Assembly (NCBI GenBank): GCA_001769215.1
Contig: MEOL01000007.1
Span: forward strand, 62,001 to 126,000
DNA from: Bacteroidetes bacterium GWF2_41_31
GTDB taxonomy: Bacteria; Bacteroidota; Bacteroidia; Bacteroidales; F082
Length of the DNA stretch: 64,000 nucleotides
Reading direction: 5' to 3'
A program made the position numbers and the translations under genes. Each line of letters starts with the position of its first letter. The stretch's first letter is position 1. Below the pieces are notes generated by a model that did no database searches, was not told the DNA's origin, and worked only from the letters and a program-made list of their open reading frames with translations. Positions 34,803 to 43,621 of this stretch are shown here, in pieces.

Positions 34803-36923
34803 TTATTTATTTTTATATACATCGGTTCCAAGGCGTTGCAGATAGGCAATCAAGGCAATAATCTCCTTGTTTTTATCCACCTGTATGCCGTTGGCTTGTA
34901 GATCTACGACGATTTGTTCGGCCTGGGCATTCAAATCGGCAACAGCCTGATCGGCATAACCGTCACCATAAGGTACTCCCAGTTTGATCATGGCATTGAT
35001 TTTTGCCACTGTATGGCTCAAATCAATTTCATTTTCTATTAACCAGGGATAGGCCGGCATAATGGACCCGGGACTCATCTTCCGGGGATTCTGCATGTGA
35101 TTGAAATGCCACGAATTGGGTTTGTAGTTGGGCAGAGTTTTCTCCCCTTCACGTGATAAATCGGGACCGGTGCGTTTTGATCCAAAAAGGAATGGGTGAT
35201 CATACACCGTTTCACCTGCTTTGGTGTACTCTCCATAACGTTCTGTCTCGCTCCTGAATGGCCTGATCATCTGTGAATGACAAAGATAACATCCTTCCCT
35301 GATATAAATATCCCGACCCTCAAGTTCTAAGGGTGTGTATGGTTTTACTGCCGAGATGGTGGGTACATTTTCTTTAACCAGGTACATCGGAACAATTTCT
35401 AACAATCCACCGATCAGGATTACCACCAGTGCGGCGAGAGTGAATTGTAACGGACGACCTTCGAGTCGGCGATGGAACCCCTCTTTGGCCTTGGGGAGTT
35501 CTTTGGCTGGTGCTGAAGCATGTTCAAAACGGACAAAACTCCCTGCCTGAGCAGTTTTAACCACGTTGTAAACGAACATCAGGGCTCCGATGATATAGAG
35601 TGATCCTCCAAATGCCCTCAGATAATACATGGGAAGGATTTGTGTAACGGTTTCAAGGAAGTTGGGATAGGCCAGGAATCCTTCGGTGGTAAACTGCTTC
35701 CACATTAAGGCTTGCGTAAATCCGGCAAAATACAATGGAATGGAGAAAAATAGCATGCCCAGTGTGGCAATCCAAAAGTGTACGTTCGCCAGTTTGGTAG
35801 ACCAAAGTTTGGTATTAAACAATCGGGGAACCAGCCAGTAAATCATACCGAAATTCATCATCGAATTCCATCCCAACGTTCCAATGTGCACATGCGCAAT
35901 GGTCCAGTCGGTAAAATGACTCATGGCATTCACAGTCTTTAGCGAAAGCATGGGGCCTTCAAAGGTGGCCATACCATAGGCTGTCACTGCAACGACGAAC
36001 ATCTTTAAAACAGGATCTTCGCGTACTTTATCCCAGGCCCCGCGTAAGGTTAATAAACCGTTGATCATACCACCCCAGGAAGGTGCTATCAGCATAACTG
36101 AAAATACAACTCCCAAAGCTTGTGCCCAATCGGGAAGTGCACTATATAATAAATGGTGTGGACCAGCCCAGATATAGAGAAATATCAGTGCCCAAAAATG
36201 GATGATCGACAATTTGTAAGAATAAATAGGTCGATTGGCGGCTTTTGGGATAAAATAATACATCATACCCAAAATTGGCGTGGTTAAAAAGAATGCCACG
36301 GCATTGTGTCCATACCACCATTGCACCAAAGCATCCTGAATACCAGCGTAAATAGGATAACTGTGGGTGAATGACGTGGGTATAACCAGGTTGTTGGTGA
36401 TATACAAAACAGCAATAGTTACCCAGGTAGCCAAATAGAACCAAATGGAAACATAAATGTGCTTAACGCGGCGTTTTACCAGTGTCATAATCATGTTGAG
36501 CCCGAATACAACCCAAATCAACACCACAAGTACATCAATTGGCCAGATTAATTCTGCATATTCTTTCGACTGTGTAAATCCAAAAGGAAGTGTAAGAGCC
36601 GCCAGAACGATAATCAACTGCCAACCCCAGAAATGAATGCCTCCAAGTAACTTGCTGTACATGGGGGTTTTAAGTAACCGGGGCATGGAGTAATAAACAG
36701 CCGTAAAGATGCCGTTGCCAACAAAGGCAAAAATAACCGCGTTGGTATGCAATGGCCTGATGCGGCTATATACCAACCAGGGCAGATTCCCGCTCATTTG
36801 GGGGAAAATCAGCTCCAATGCAGCGATAAGTCCTACCAACATGCCTACAACGCCCCAAATTACGGTGGCCCATAGAAACAGGTTGCTAAGCTTGTTGTCA
36901 TAAGTAAATTTTTGTAACTCCAT
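34803..36923 (-). CDS. ccoNO: Fused cbb3-type cytochrome c oxidase subunits I and II (CcoN-CcoO)
   Basis: The 706-residue protein has residues 1-~475 as the 12-helix CcoN core, with SRIRPLHTNAVIFAFVGNG (heme ligand His), YGHNAVAFFLTTP and AHVHIGTLGWNSMM. Residues ~500-706 are the CcoO part, with one helix and a cytochrome c site CYLCHSQMIRPFRSE plus candidate axial Met in MPAYPWL. It is the catalytic core of the high-affinity proton-pumping C-family oxidase. The fusion is known in Bacteroidota. It starts 9 bp after ccoS. Confidence 0.97.
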   Translation of the reverse strand: MELQKFTYDNKLSNLFLWATVIWGVVGMLVGLIAALELIFPQMSGNLPWLVYSRIRPLHTNAVIFAFVGNGIFTAVYYSMPRLLKTPMYSKLLGGIHFWGWQLIIVLAALTLPFGFTQSKEYAELIWPIDVLVVLIWVVFGLNMIMTLVKRRVKHIYVSIWFYLATWVTIAVLYITNNLVIPTSFTHSYPIYAGIQDALVQWWYGHNAVAFFLTTPILGMMYYFIPKAANRPIYSYKLSIIHFWALIFLYIWAGPHHLLYSALPDWAQALGVVFSVMLIAPSWGGMINGLLTLRGAWDKVREDPVLKMFVVAVTAYGMATFEGPMLSLKTVNAMSHFTDWTIAHVHIGTLGWNSMMNFGMIYWLVPRLFNTKLWSTKLANVHFWIATLGMLFFSIPLYFAGFTQALMWKQFTTEGFLAYPNFLETVTQILPMYYLRAFGGSLYIIGALMFVYNVVKTAQAGSFVRFEHASAPAKELPKAKEGFHRRLEGRPLQFTLAALVVILIGGLLEIVPMYLVKENVPTISAVKPYTPLELEGRDIYIREGCYLCHSQMIRPFRSETERYGEYTKAGETVYDHPFLFGSKRTGPDLSREGEKTLPNYKPNSWHFNHMQNPRKMSPGSIMPAYPWLIENEIDLSHTVAKINAMIKLGVPYGDGYADQAVADLNAQAEQIVVDLQANGIQVDKNKEIIALIAYLQRLGTDVYKNK

Positions 36924-36932
36924 AAGCTTAAA

Positions 36933-37160
36933 CTAATTTGTTAAAAAATGATTCTGATCTATTTTATTTTCCTCTGTATTTTCTGTATCAGAAGTAACGA
37001 TACCGGTTGAATCCTTTTTTTTTGATTCGTCAAATAATATCCTGACGGAGGGGGAATACATGTCATCGTACTGACCATTTCGTACTGCCCAGATGAAACC
37101 CAGTAAAAAACCACCTGCAACGATGATTCCAATAACGGCTAAAAGGATAATGACGGTCAT
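36933..37160 (-). CDS. ccoS: cbb3-type oxidase assembly protein CcoS
   Basis: The 75-residue protein has an N-terminal helix (VIILLAVIGIIVAGGFLLGFIWAV) and then NGQYDDMYSPSVRILFDE, the CcoS signature. It is required for cofactor insertion into cbb3 oxidase. It is the first gene of the ccoS-NO-Q-P operon, whose probable promoter lies in the 123 bp gap from ccoI. Confidence 0.93.
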   Translation of the reverse strand: MTVIILLAVIGIIVAGGFLLGFIWAVRNGQYDDMYSPSVRILFDESKKKDSTGIVTSDTENTEENKIDQNHFLTN

Positions 37161-37179
37161 TTAAGTATTCCAGTTCCCA

Positions 37180-37270
37180 ATTACATTTACGTATCAAAAT
37201 TAGAAAATTTACGTCTCTTTTACACGGGTTTTGCAATTTAAATAGAATTTAAATAGCGCGTAAATGTAAT
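37180..37270 (-). promoter_or_regulatory. Promoter region of ccoS-NO-Q-P with 12-bp inverted repeat
   Basis: ATTACATTTACG (37180-37191) and CGTAAATGTAAT (37259-37270) are a perfect 12-bp inverted repeat 67 bp apart. A third ATTTACG half-site is at 37207-37213. A -7-like TAATTTTG reads on the minus strand at 37195-37202. The arrangement suggests an operator; the regulator is unknown. Confidence 0.45.
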
Positions 37271-37283
37271 GATAAACAGTGTG

Positions 37284-39662
37284 TTATAGTTTATACCGTT
37301 TGGCCATGAGGCGAATTGAGAAGGTGGCGAAGGTTACAACAGTCACCGAACTGATGGGCATGAGGATGGCCGCGATGATTGGAGAGAGCAAACCTTGTAC
37401 CGCGAAATAGAGCCCGACGAGGTTATATAGAAACGAAATAATAAAGCTTAAAATCACTACCCGAATGGCCAGTTTTGAAAACCCAAAGAAGGAGGGAAGC
37501 CGTTCAAATTGTTTCGATTCGACGATCCCATCACAGGCTGGTGAAAAGCTGTAAATGTCGTCGGCTATGGTCAAACCCACGCTGCTTTCCATTAAAGCTC
37601 CTGCATCATTCAATCCATCTCCAACCATGAGTACTTTTTTTCCGGTACCTTTTAATTGTTTGATAAAGGACATTTTATCCTGTGGGCTTTGGTTAAACCT
37701 GAGGTATTCGTTGGTTCCAAATAAAGGCCCCAGGTTGTTTTTTTCACTATCGTTGTCGCCTGAAAGTAAATACAATGAATGGTTCTTCGAGAGTTCCCGG
37801 ATGACGGCCGCTAATCCGGGGCGATAGGAATTTGCGATGCTAAAATACCCTGCAACATGATGATTAATAAAACAATAAACATTGCTCGTGTTGGGTGCGT
37901 CATCTGCCTTTCCTGTGATAAACTTTTTCGAACCCAGGTTGATTCTCGTTCCATTTACAACACCTGAAATGCCCATGGACGGAATTTCCTGATAGTCGCT
38001 TATTTCAAAGCGCTGATCACCCGCGATGCTTTCCTTAATACAAGTACTTAATGGATGACTGGAGTGGGATGCCAGAAATTTGATTTTCAACAAGTCTTCA
38101 CCGCTTAGGTTATTCCCAACAAACCGGATGTCCATACTTTTGTTCAGGGTAATTGTGCCCGTTTTATCAAAGACAATGGTGTCAATTTTACTCAGGTTTT
38201 CGATTACCGCCGTGTTTTTAATATAAAAACCTGCTCTTCCAAAAACACGCATGGTACTACCAAAAGTAAAAGGAACCGTGAGGGCCAAAGCGCAGGGACA
38301 AGTGATAATCAATACTGAAGTAAACGCATACAAGGCCAGGGAAGGATTATTAAAAAGCCAGTAAATACCCGCAGTTACACCGATGGCCAGGATAATGATT
38401 GTAAAGTATTCACTTACTCTATTTATAATACTGCCCAGAGAGCTGTCGGGTTTGCTGAACCCTTTGTCCTGGTTCCAAAGCTGGGTAAGGTAGCTTTGTT
38501 CTACCTGATGAATTACTTCCAACTCAATAGAGCTGCCCGACTGTCGTCCTCCCGCGTAAATCATCTCACCAATTTTTTTTGGAACAGGAATCGATTCGCC
38601 GGTGACAAATGAATAATCGATGTTTGCAACTCCTGAGAGAAGGGTGGCATCGGCCGGTATTAATTCCTGGTTTCGGATGAGAATCCGGTGGCCTTTTTCT
38701 AGTTTGTTCAAAGGAATACTCTGCTCGCCGGAACCTGAAACCAGGGTAACTGCAACCGGAAAGTAACTTTTATAATCCCGCTCAAACGACAATGCCTGAT
38801 AGGTTTTGCCCTGGTACCATTTACCAATCAACATAAAAAATACCAGGCCGATAAGCGAATCCATGTAACCTATACCTTGTACGGTGGCAATTTCGTAAGT
38901 GCTTTGTAAAAAGAGGGTGAAAATGCCCAAAGCGATGGGGAAATCAATGTTGATTATTTTATGCTTCAGACCTTTAAAAGCGGATAAATAATAATCGTTG
39001 GCACTGTAAAACACTACCGGCAAAGCCAATATAAAGCTCATCACCCCAAAGAAACCGGTAAATAAACTCCCCAATTGATCGCCTCCGGGGAGATACTCAG
39101 GGAATTTGTATAACATCACATTCATGAAACTAAATCCGGCAATACCTATTTTAATCAGCAGTGTACGGTTGCTGTGGGTTTCTTTTTTGTCGAGTTTGGC
39201 AAGGTTAATTTCGGGAACGTAATGGATGGAAGCAAGCAATTCAACCAATTGGCGTAAGGTAATTTCTCTGTTGTTAAAGGTGATGTTGACCGTTTTTGCA
39301 GGGAAATTCACTAAGGATTGGCTAACACCTGAATGGAGCGTGTGCAGGTTTTCGAGTAGCCATATACACGATGCGCAATGAATGGTTGGGATATACAAGC
39401 GAACCACGCAAATGCCTCCATCAGAAAATGTGAGTAGTTTTTCCGCGATTTCTTCATTATCAAGAAAAGCAAATTTTTGGTTGTTGACGGTTTTTTCTAA
39501 CTTAATGCCTGCCATGGGCTGGATTTCGTAATATTTTTCCAGCTGACTTTTATTAAGTATCTGATAAACAGTGCTGCATCCATGGCAACAGAATGCCTTT
39601 TCGTTCCAGAGAACAGGCTGACTGCCGCAATCTTCGCCGCAATGAATGCAGGGTGTGCCCAT
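37284..39662 (-). CDS. ccoI: Copper-translocating P1B-type ATPase of cbb3 assembly (CcoI/FixI)
   Basis: The 792-residue protein has an N-terminal Cys-rich metal site (CIHCGEDCGSQP, then FCCHGCSTVY), an HMA-like domain with TIHCASCIWLLENL, eight membrane helices with the transport motif TCPCALAL, the phosphorylation site DKTGT, and GDGLNDAGALMES in the hinge. This is the FixI branch, which exports copper for cbb3 maturation rather than for resistance. It overlaps the DUF3365 gene by 1 bp (TAATG) and is followed by the ccoS promoter region. Confidence 0.96.
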   Translation of the reverse strand: MGTPCIHCGEDCGSQPVLWNEKAFCCHGCSTVYQILNKSQLEKYYEIQPMAGIKLEKTVNNQKFAFLDNEEIAEKLLTFSDGGICVVRLYIPTIHCASCIWLLENLHTLHSGVSQSLVNFPAKTVNITFNNREITLRQLVELLASIHYVPEINLAKLDKKETHSNRTLLIKIGIAGFSFMNVMLYKFPEYLPGGDQLGSLFTGFFGVMSFILALPVVFYSANDYYLSAFKGLKHKIINIDFPIALGIFTLFLQSTYEIATVQGIGYMDSLIGLVFFMLIGKWYQGKTYQALSFERDYKSYFPVAVTLVSGSGEQSIPLNKLEKGHRILIRNQELIPADATLLSGVANIDYSFVTGESIPVPKKIGEMIYAGGRQSGSSIELEVIHQVEQSYLTQLWNQDKGFSKPDSSLGSIINRVSEYFTIIILAIGVTAGIYWLFNNPSLALYAFTSVLIITCPCALALTVPFTFGSTMRVFGRAGFYIKNTAVIENLSKIDTIVFDKTGTITLNKSMDIRFVGNNLSGEDLLKIKFLASHSSHPLSTCIKESIAGDQRFEISDYQEIPSMGISGVVNGTRINLGSKKFITGKADDAPNTSNVYCFINHHVAGYFSIANSYRPGLAAVIRELSKNHSLYLLSGDNDSEKNNLGPLFGTNEYLRFNQSPQDKMSFIKQLKGTGKKVLMVGDGLNDAGALMESSVGLTIADDIYSFSPACDGIVESKQFERLPSFFGFSKLAIRVVILSFIISFLYNLVGLYFAVQGLLSPIIAAILMPISSVTVVTFATFSIRLMAKRYKL

Positions 39663-40339
39663 TATGGTTTGTCGCTCTTGATCAGAATATGATTAAAGGT
39701 AATGGCCCACATCCCCCGGGGTTGACCTACTTCAAAATCAATGGCTTTGTCGTTGGGATATAGTTTTCTTATTTTAGCAGCAACATCGGTTGGAATATCA
39801 ACATACGGCTTGCCATGGCAAACCATACATTCTTGTTTAATATCAATGAGTTTATAATAAACCGGATGTCCGTCCTTGTCAATATCTACCCTTGTTTTAG
39901 GAATTGCCCTTTGAATATATCCCATGACATATTCCTTATACACTGTGTTTTCGAAGTCATTCGTTTCATTATCGGGGTTGCGGTTTTTTTTTGCCACTCG
40001 TTTAACTCCAACGTTTAGCACCCGCGCAAGCGAATCGGTGATGGGAATGGCCTGTGTATTACAAAATTCGAGGGCATACATAGGGCCACCCTTTTGCATG
40101 GCATCCATCAGTGCCGACTTGATACCAAACATGGATTTGTGCACCAATACGGCTCCTTGTATCATCAACTCCCGGTGCAAACTGTCACTTAAGCGGGGGT
40201 AAACCATTACCTCATTTTCTTTTGCAGGTTGCTGATTTTCTTTTGCAGGTTGCTGATTTTCTTTTGTTTGCTTATTGGGTTGGAGGCATCCCGAGAACAG
40301 GGTGGCGTAGAGAAGAAATAGGAGGGAGATTGTTTTCAT
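39662..40339 (-). CDS. DUF3365 (Tll0287-like) heme lipoprotein
   Basis: The 225-residue protein has a signal peptide with lipobox FSGC (Cys18), then a short linker with an exact repeat KENQQPA-KENQQPA-KEN (27-42). The rest is a Tll0287-like domain with LEFCNTQAIPITDSLARV, a pattern of the family, and a heme c site CMVCHG (171-176). Such proteins resemble single-heme PAS-like sensors or electron carriers. It is translationally coupled to ccoI (1 bp overlap) and follows the SlyD-like gene by 12 bp, so a function in cbb3 assembly or redox sensing is plausible but unproven. Confidence 0.85.
   Translation of the reverse strand: MKTISLLFLLYATLFSGCLQPNKQTKENQQPAKENQQPAKENEVMVYPRLSDSLHRELMIQGAVLVHKSMFGIKSALMDAMQKGGPMYALEFCNTQAIPITDSLARVLNVGVKRVAKKNRNPDNETNDFENTVYKEYVMGYIQRAIPKTRVDIDKDGHPVYYKLIDIKQECMVCHGKPYVDIPTDVAAKIRKLYPNDKAIDFEVGQPRGMWAITFNHILIKSDKP
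40215..40266. repeat. 21-bp tandem repeat (about 2.5 copies) inside the DUF3365 gene
   Basis: Two exact 21-base copies occupy 40215-40235 and 40236-40256, each containing TTTTGCAGGTTGCTG; a partial third copy follows to 40266. It encodes the KENQQPA repeats in the lipoprotein linker. It is in frame, so copy-number changes would only alter linker length. Confidence 0.95.
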
Positions 40340-40351
40340 GTGAAATAATAC

Positions 40352-40801
40352 TTATGGTTTGATAGCAATAATTTTTCCAATAAAGCGTAAATCGTGCCCG
40401 GCAAGCGGATGGTTGAAATCCAGGGTAACATATTCTTTTCCGATGGCAATAATTTCGCCGTGGTGTTTATTCCCGTCGTCATCGGTCATGGGGATGACAT
40501 TGCCCTTTTGAAGCATGTTTTCATCAATTTTCCCATCCGTTTGAAAAGTATCTATTGGCAAATCAAACACGGCATAGGGGTCGGTGGGGCCGTATGCGTT
40601 TTCTGCATTGATGACGAAATCAAATGAGTCACCAGTTTTTAGATGAACCAGGTTTTGCTCAAAATCGGGAAGTAACTGGTTGTTGCCCAGAGTAAGTGTT
40701 ACAGGTTTGTCTTCAGGTACCAATTCCATCGCTTTCCCCGTCTGTACGCTTATCAGCGAGTAGGTTACCTGAATATTTTTTAAAGAATTTTTTTGTTTCA
40801 T
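40352..40801 (-). CDS. SlyD-like FKBP-type peptidyl-prolyl isomerase
   Basis: The 149-residue protein has an FKBP core with an insert-in-flap domain, showing ENAYGPTDPYAVFDLP and the SlyD signature DFNHPLAGHDLRF near the C-terminus. The His-rich metal-binding tail of E. coli SlyD is absent. No signal peptide is present, so it is a cytoplasmic chaperone/isomerase. It heads the run SlyD-DUF3365-ccoI and may help folding of these heme or copper proteins (inference). Confidence 0.9.
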   Translation of the reverse strand: MKQKNSLKNIQVTYSLISVQTGKAMELVPEDKPVTLTLGNNQLLPDFEQNLVHLKTGDSFDFVINAENAYGPTDPYAVFDLPIDTFQTDGKIDENMLQKGNVIPMTDDDGNKHHGEIIAIGKEYVTLDFNHPLAGHDLRFIGKIIAIKP

Positions 40802-40820
40802 AATGACATTAAATCCATTG

Positions 40821-40828
40821 CAAAAGTA
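40821..40828 (-). promoter_or_regulatory. Candidate -7 box upstream of the SlyD-like gene
   Basis: The minus strand reads TACTTTTG, matching TAnnTTTG, 20 bp upstream of the ATG at 40801. No clear TTTG -33 element is seen. It would drive SlyD-DUF3365-ccoI. Confidence 0.4.
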
Positions 40829-40838
40829 CTACAATGTT

Positions 40839-41609
40839 TTAGAATAAAACCATCAGTGAAGGGATGAAAAAGAGGCTCTCCCCAATCATCCGGTATCGGG
40901 AGTTACGAGAAAAATATCCGGGCAGCAGCAGGATGGCAAGCAATCCCAAATCGATGGCCAGCAGGAGCATGGCCCCATATTTTATGGCGGGCTGGTGGCT
41001 TAAGAAAGTCAATCCCGGAAGGAATATAAGAACACTGATTAAAACCACGAAGATGATGCTTTTACCACGAATCAATCCAGAGGTTGTGGCGAACGAATGG
41101 TTTCCATCGTGAACATCGTCATCGTATTCAAACCAGGAAGCGATGGTTCCCTCACTCCAAACCAGCAAGGTCAACAACAGCAAAATGATGATTAAATGGC
41201 CGGAAATTGTTTGTGTTGAAAACCAAAGAGGAACAAACCATATTCCGGTTACATATACCACCGCAATCACCAATTCTTTTGGGATAAGCATTCGCCACTT
41301 GTCAGACAGGATATTAATTGCCGCAAAATAGACTACTACCAATCCGGCCAATGCCAGGCTGTACAGTATGACTTGTTTTTGGAAATACAGGATACTCATC
41401 GCCAGGGTGAGTATTCCAAAGCAAAAAACGGCTATCGTCAGAATTTTAGCGTGTAAGTAATGAAATTGATGTCTGGCCGAGATGGCTTTTCCCTTTAGTT
41501 TTATTGAATCGAATAAATGATCAAGCGTGTAAACAACCCAAACGGCCATTGGTAAAATAAACCACCAAACATCAGGAACCGGCGCCCGTGTGAGTTTCAC
41601 CGCCATCAC
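40839..41609 (-). CDS. UbiA-like membrane prenyltransferase homologue with uncertain start
   Basis: The 256-residue version starts at GTG (41607-41609). It has about seven helices and two Asp-rich motifs in the UbiA pattern: YTLDHLFDS (27-35) and YDDDVHDG in the middle. The frame is open upstream to the stop at 41691-41693 and encodes KTTQYIQHLSLDVVAGALCTG, which looks like the genuine first helix, yet no ATG, GTG or TTG precedes it in frame. An ATT at 41673-41675 would give a natural N-terminus. In another frame an ATG near 41735 leads into NPNQTLLKLL before a stop, so a 1-bp frameshift is also possible. UbiA-family enzymes prenylate aromatic or heme acceptors; the role here is unknown. Confidence 0.7.
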   Translation of the reverse strand: MMAVKLTRAPVPDVWWFILPMAVWVVYTLDHLFDSIKLKGKAISARHQFHYLHAKILTIAVFCFGILTLAMSILYFQKQVILYSLALAGLVVVYFAAINILSDKWRMLIPKELVIAVVYVTGIWFVPLWFSTQTISGHLIIILLLLTLLVWSEGTIASWFEYDDDVHDGNHSFATTSGLIRGKSIIFVVLISVLIFLPGLTFLSHQPAIKYGAMLLLAIDLGLLAILLLPGYFSRNSRYRMIGESLFFIPSLMVLF

Positions 41610-41766
41610 ACCGGTACAAAGTGCACCCGCAACAACATCGAGGCTTAGGTGTTGGATATATTGAGTAGTTTTAATAGCGTCTGGTTGGGATTAACATCGA
41701 TACAAATTGAATATTCAATTATTTTTATCATTCAGGTGACCTCCAAAAGTAACTCTATTGCAGGAA

Positions 41767-41803
41767 TAAAAAAAAGCCCTTTCCATCAAATGTGAAAAGG
41801 GCT
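41767..41803 (-). terminator. Intrinsic terminator of the alternative complex III operon
   Basis: AGCCCTTT (41775-41782) pairs with AAAGGGCT (41796-41803), followed on the minus strand by eight T. It lies 20 bp after the actF stop. Confidence 0.92.
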
Positions 41804-41822
41804 ATAAATGGCGATCGTTTTA

Positions 41823-43013
41823 TTAAAAGTGTTCTTCGGTTGTACTTTCAAGTAGGTATGGATGGTTTTTTGGAATCAGGGGCATTTTCGATAAAGAATA
41901 GCCTGTTACCAAGCCAAATAGTCCGGCAAAGCCGATAAAGGTTCCGACTTCGATAAGTGAAATAGCGTGTTTAAGTTCGATGCTGGGCATAATGGACATG
42001 TACAACTCTACCCACTGTCCAACGATTAACACAAGTACAGCGAACAACACCAGGTTTTCATTTTTAGCCACCCGATTCCACATCAGGAAAAGAAATGGGA
42101 ACGCCCAGTTCACGAGCAGTTCAGTATAAAACATGGTTTTGTATTCACCCATTTCGCGGGGCACATAATAAATGGTTTCTTCAGGAATATTGGCGTACCA
42201 AATCAACAAGTATTGCGATAGCCACATGTAGGCCCAAATAATACTGAGCGCAAAAATGTAACGTGAAAAGTTGGCGATGTGTTCTTTGGTGAGCATGGGC
42301 AGATAGCCAAGTTTACGCAGGATGATGGCGATGGCGGCAATGGCGGCCACTCCATGGAAAAAAGCGCTAATAAATTTTTTCACCACATAAATAGTGCTGT
42401 ACCAGTGCGGATCGAGCGACATGAGCCAGTCGATGCTGAAGAGTGAAAACGAGAAGGCGAAAACAAAAATGAATACTTTTGAGGCGAACTCAATTTTACT
42501 AAAATAAGCAACACCACCCACCTTATCCTCACGCAACGACAGGCTCTTGATACGGTAAGTGAGAAAAATCCATAATCCGAAGAAAACGACAAAACGCAGT
42601 GCGAAAAATGGCAGGTTCAGATAGGGTGCTTTATGCTGAAGCAATGGATCTTGTGCTACGGCATCTGCATGTGTCCAATGGTATAAATCGTGAACTCCCA
42701 AAAACATCAGGGCAAACAACACAAAACTAACAATCAGGTAGTTGCTCATGGCTTGTGGAATGCGCAAATAGGCCACCGACCAACCCGACTGGGTTACCGC
42801 CTGGATGGCCATCCAAAACAAGGCACCCATTGCTATCGAAAGAAAATAATAATTATTCAGCAATAAGTTTGCCCAGGTCCTGGTTCCGTTTTCTGTGACA
42901 AAACCTGCGATTACAGAGATAACACCCAGCACGATCATGACGAGCATGATCAATTTAAATTTGCCACTGAGTTGTACTTTTTTATCCATGTCGGTGATTT
43001 TAATGTGAATCAT
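41823..43013 (-). CDS. actF: Alternative complex III membrane subunit ActF
   Basis: The 396-residue, ten-helix membrane protein is homologous to the NrfD-like/quinol:cytochrome c oxidoreductase subunit F. Helices include IMLVMIVLGVISVIAGFV near the N-terminus and LYHWTHADAVAQDPLLQHKA between helices. A second in-frame ATG at 42989 (MDKKVQ) is an equally good start. ActF and ActC are the paired membrane proteins of this quinol oxidoreductase. It is the last gene of the act operon, 2 bp after actE, and is closed by a strong terminator. Confidence 0.92.
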   Translation of the reverse strand: MIHIKITDMDKKVQLSGKFKLIMLVMIVLGVISVIAGFVTENGTRTWANLLLNNYYFLSIAMGALFWMAIQAVTQSGWSVAYLRIPQAMSNYLIVSFVLFALMFLGVHDLYHWTHADAVAQDPLLQHKAPYLNLPFFALRFVVFFGLWIFLTYRIKSLSLREDKVGGVAYFSKIEFASKVFIFVFAFSFSLFSIDWLMSLDPHWYSTIYVVKKFISAFFHGVAAIAAIAIILRKLGYLPMLTKEHIANFSRYIFALSIIWAYMWLSQYLLIWYANIPEETIYYVPREMGEYKTMFYTELLVNWAFPFLFLMWNRVAKNENLVLFAVLVLIVGQWVELYMSIMPSIELKHAISLIEVGTFIGFAGLFGLVTGYSLSKMPLIPKNHPYLLESTTEEHF

Positions 43014-43015
43014 GT

Positions 43016-43621
43016 TTAGTTGGAAAGGCTTCTGATATAATTAATAATCTTCCACCGTTTTTCCGGCGCGATCTGTGATCCGTGAGGCCCCATGAGCCCG
43101 GAAATGGATCCCATGGTGATGACATAATACAATTCTCCATCGGGTTTCGATGTAATAAAGGTTTCGACAAGCGATCTGGGTTTGGCAGGAAACAGTCCGC
43201 TGGTGTATAAGTAACCATCACCTTTTCCCTGGTCTCCATGGCAGTCAACACAAAAAATCGTGTAAAGCCGTTTACCCTCTGCAATCGTGCCTGTATCGCC
43301 AGCCAACGGATTAACAAGCTGTACGCCAGCCAGTGTTTGGTTTATGACCCTGTCGGTAATAGTTGCCCCCGGGTATGGAAAAGGCATGTGACCTCGTGCA
43401 ACAGCACCTGTCACAGGCATTTGGTTGGTCAGGCTGTCGCGGAAGATCAGATTTGGTGAGTAGGCTTTATAGTATTTGGTGTAATACATGTCACGCACCC
43501 CCATGTAATCGTAACCTGGATTGTTTTTATCCTTGTTGCATGATAACAACGCGAAAGGAATGATCATCAGGGTTAAAAAACGTAAGAATTTCATCTTGAA
43601 GGATTTTTTACTCATGGTCAT
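43016..43621 (-). CDS. actE: Alternative complex III mono-heme cytochrome ActE
   Basis: The 201-residue lipoprotein has a signal with lipobox LLSC (FALLSCNKD) and GYDYMGVRDMYYTKYYKAYS, the usual ActE N-terminus, then a cytochrome c domain with CVDCHGDQGKGDG and a candidate axial Met in ITMGSISGLMGPHG. It is the terminal electron exit subunit, passing electrons to soluble cytochrome c or directly to an oxidase. It overlaps actD by 14 bp. Confidence 0.94.
   Translation of the reverse strand: MTMSKKSFKMKFLRFLTLMIIPFALLSCNKDKNNPGYDYMGVRDMYYTKYYKAYSPNLIFRDSLTNQMPVTGAVARGHMPFPYPGATITDRVINQTLAGVQLVNPLAGDTGTIAEGKRLYTIFCVDCHGDQGKGDGYLYTSGLFPAKPRSLVETFITSKPDGELYYVITMGSISGLMGPHGSQIAPEKRWKIINYIRSLSN

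Noticed and set aside
40215-40266. Short tandem repeats considered as a CRISPR-like array
   Set aside because: Only two and a half 21-bp copies, no spacers, and in frame within a coding gene.
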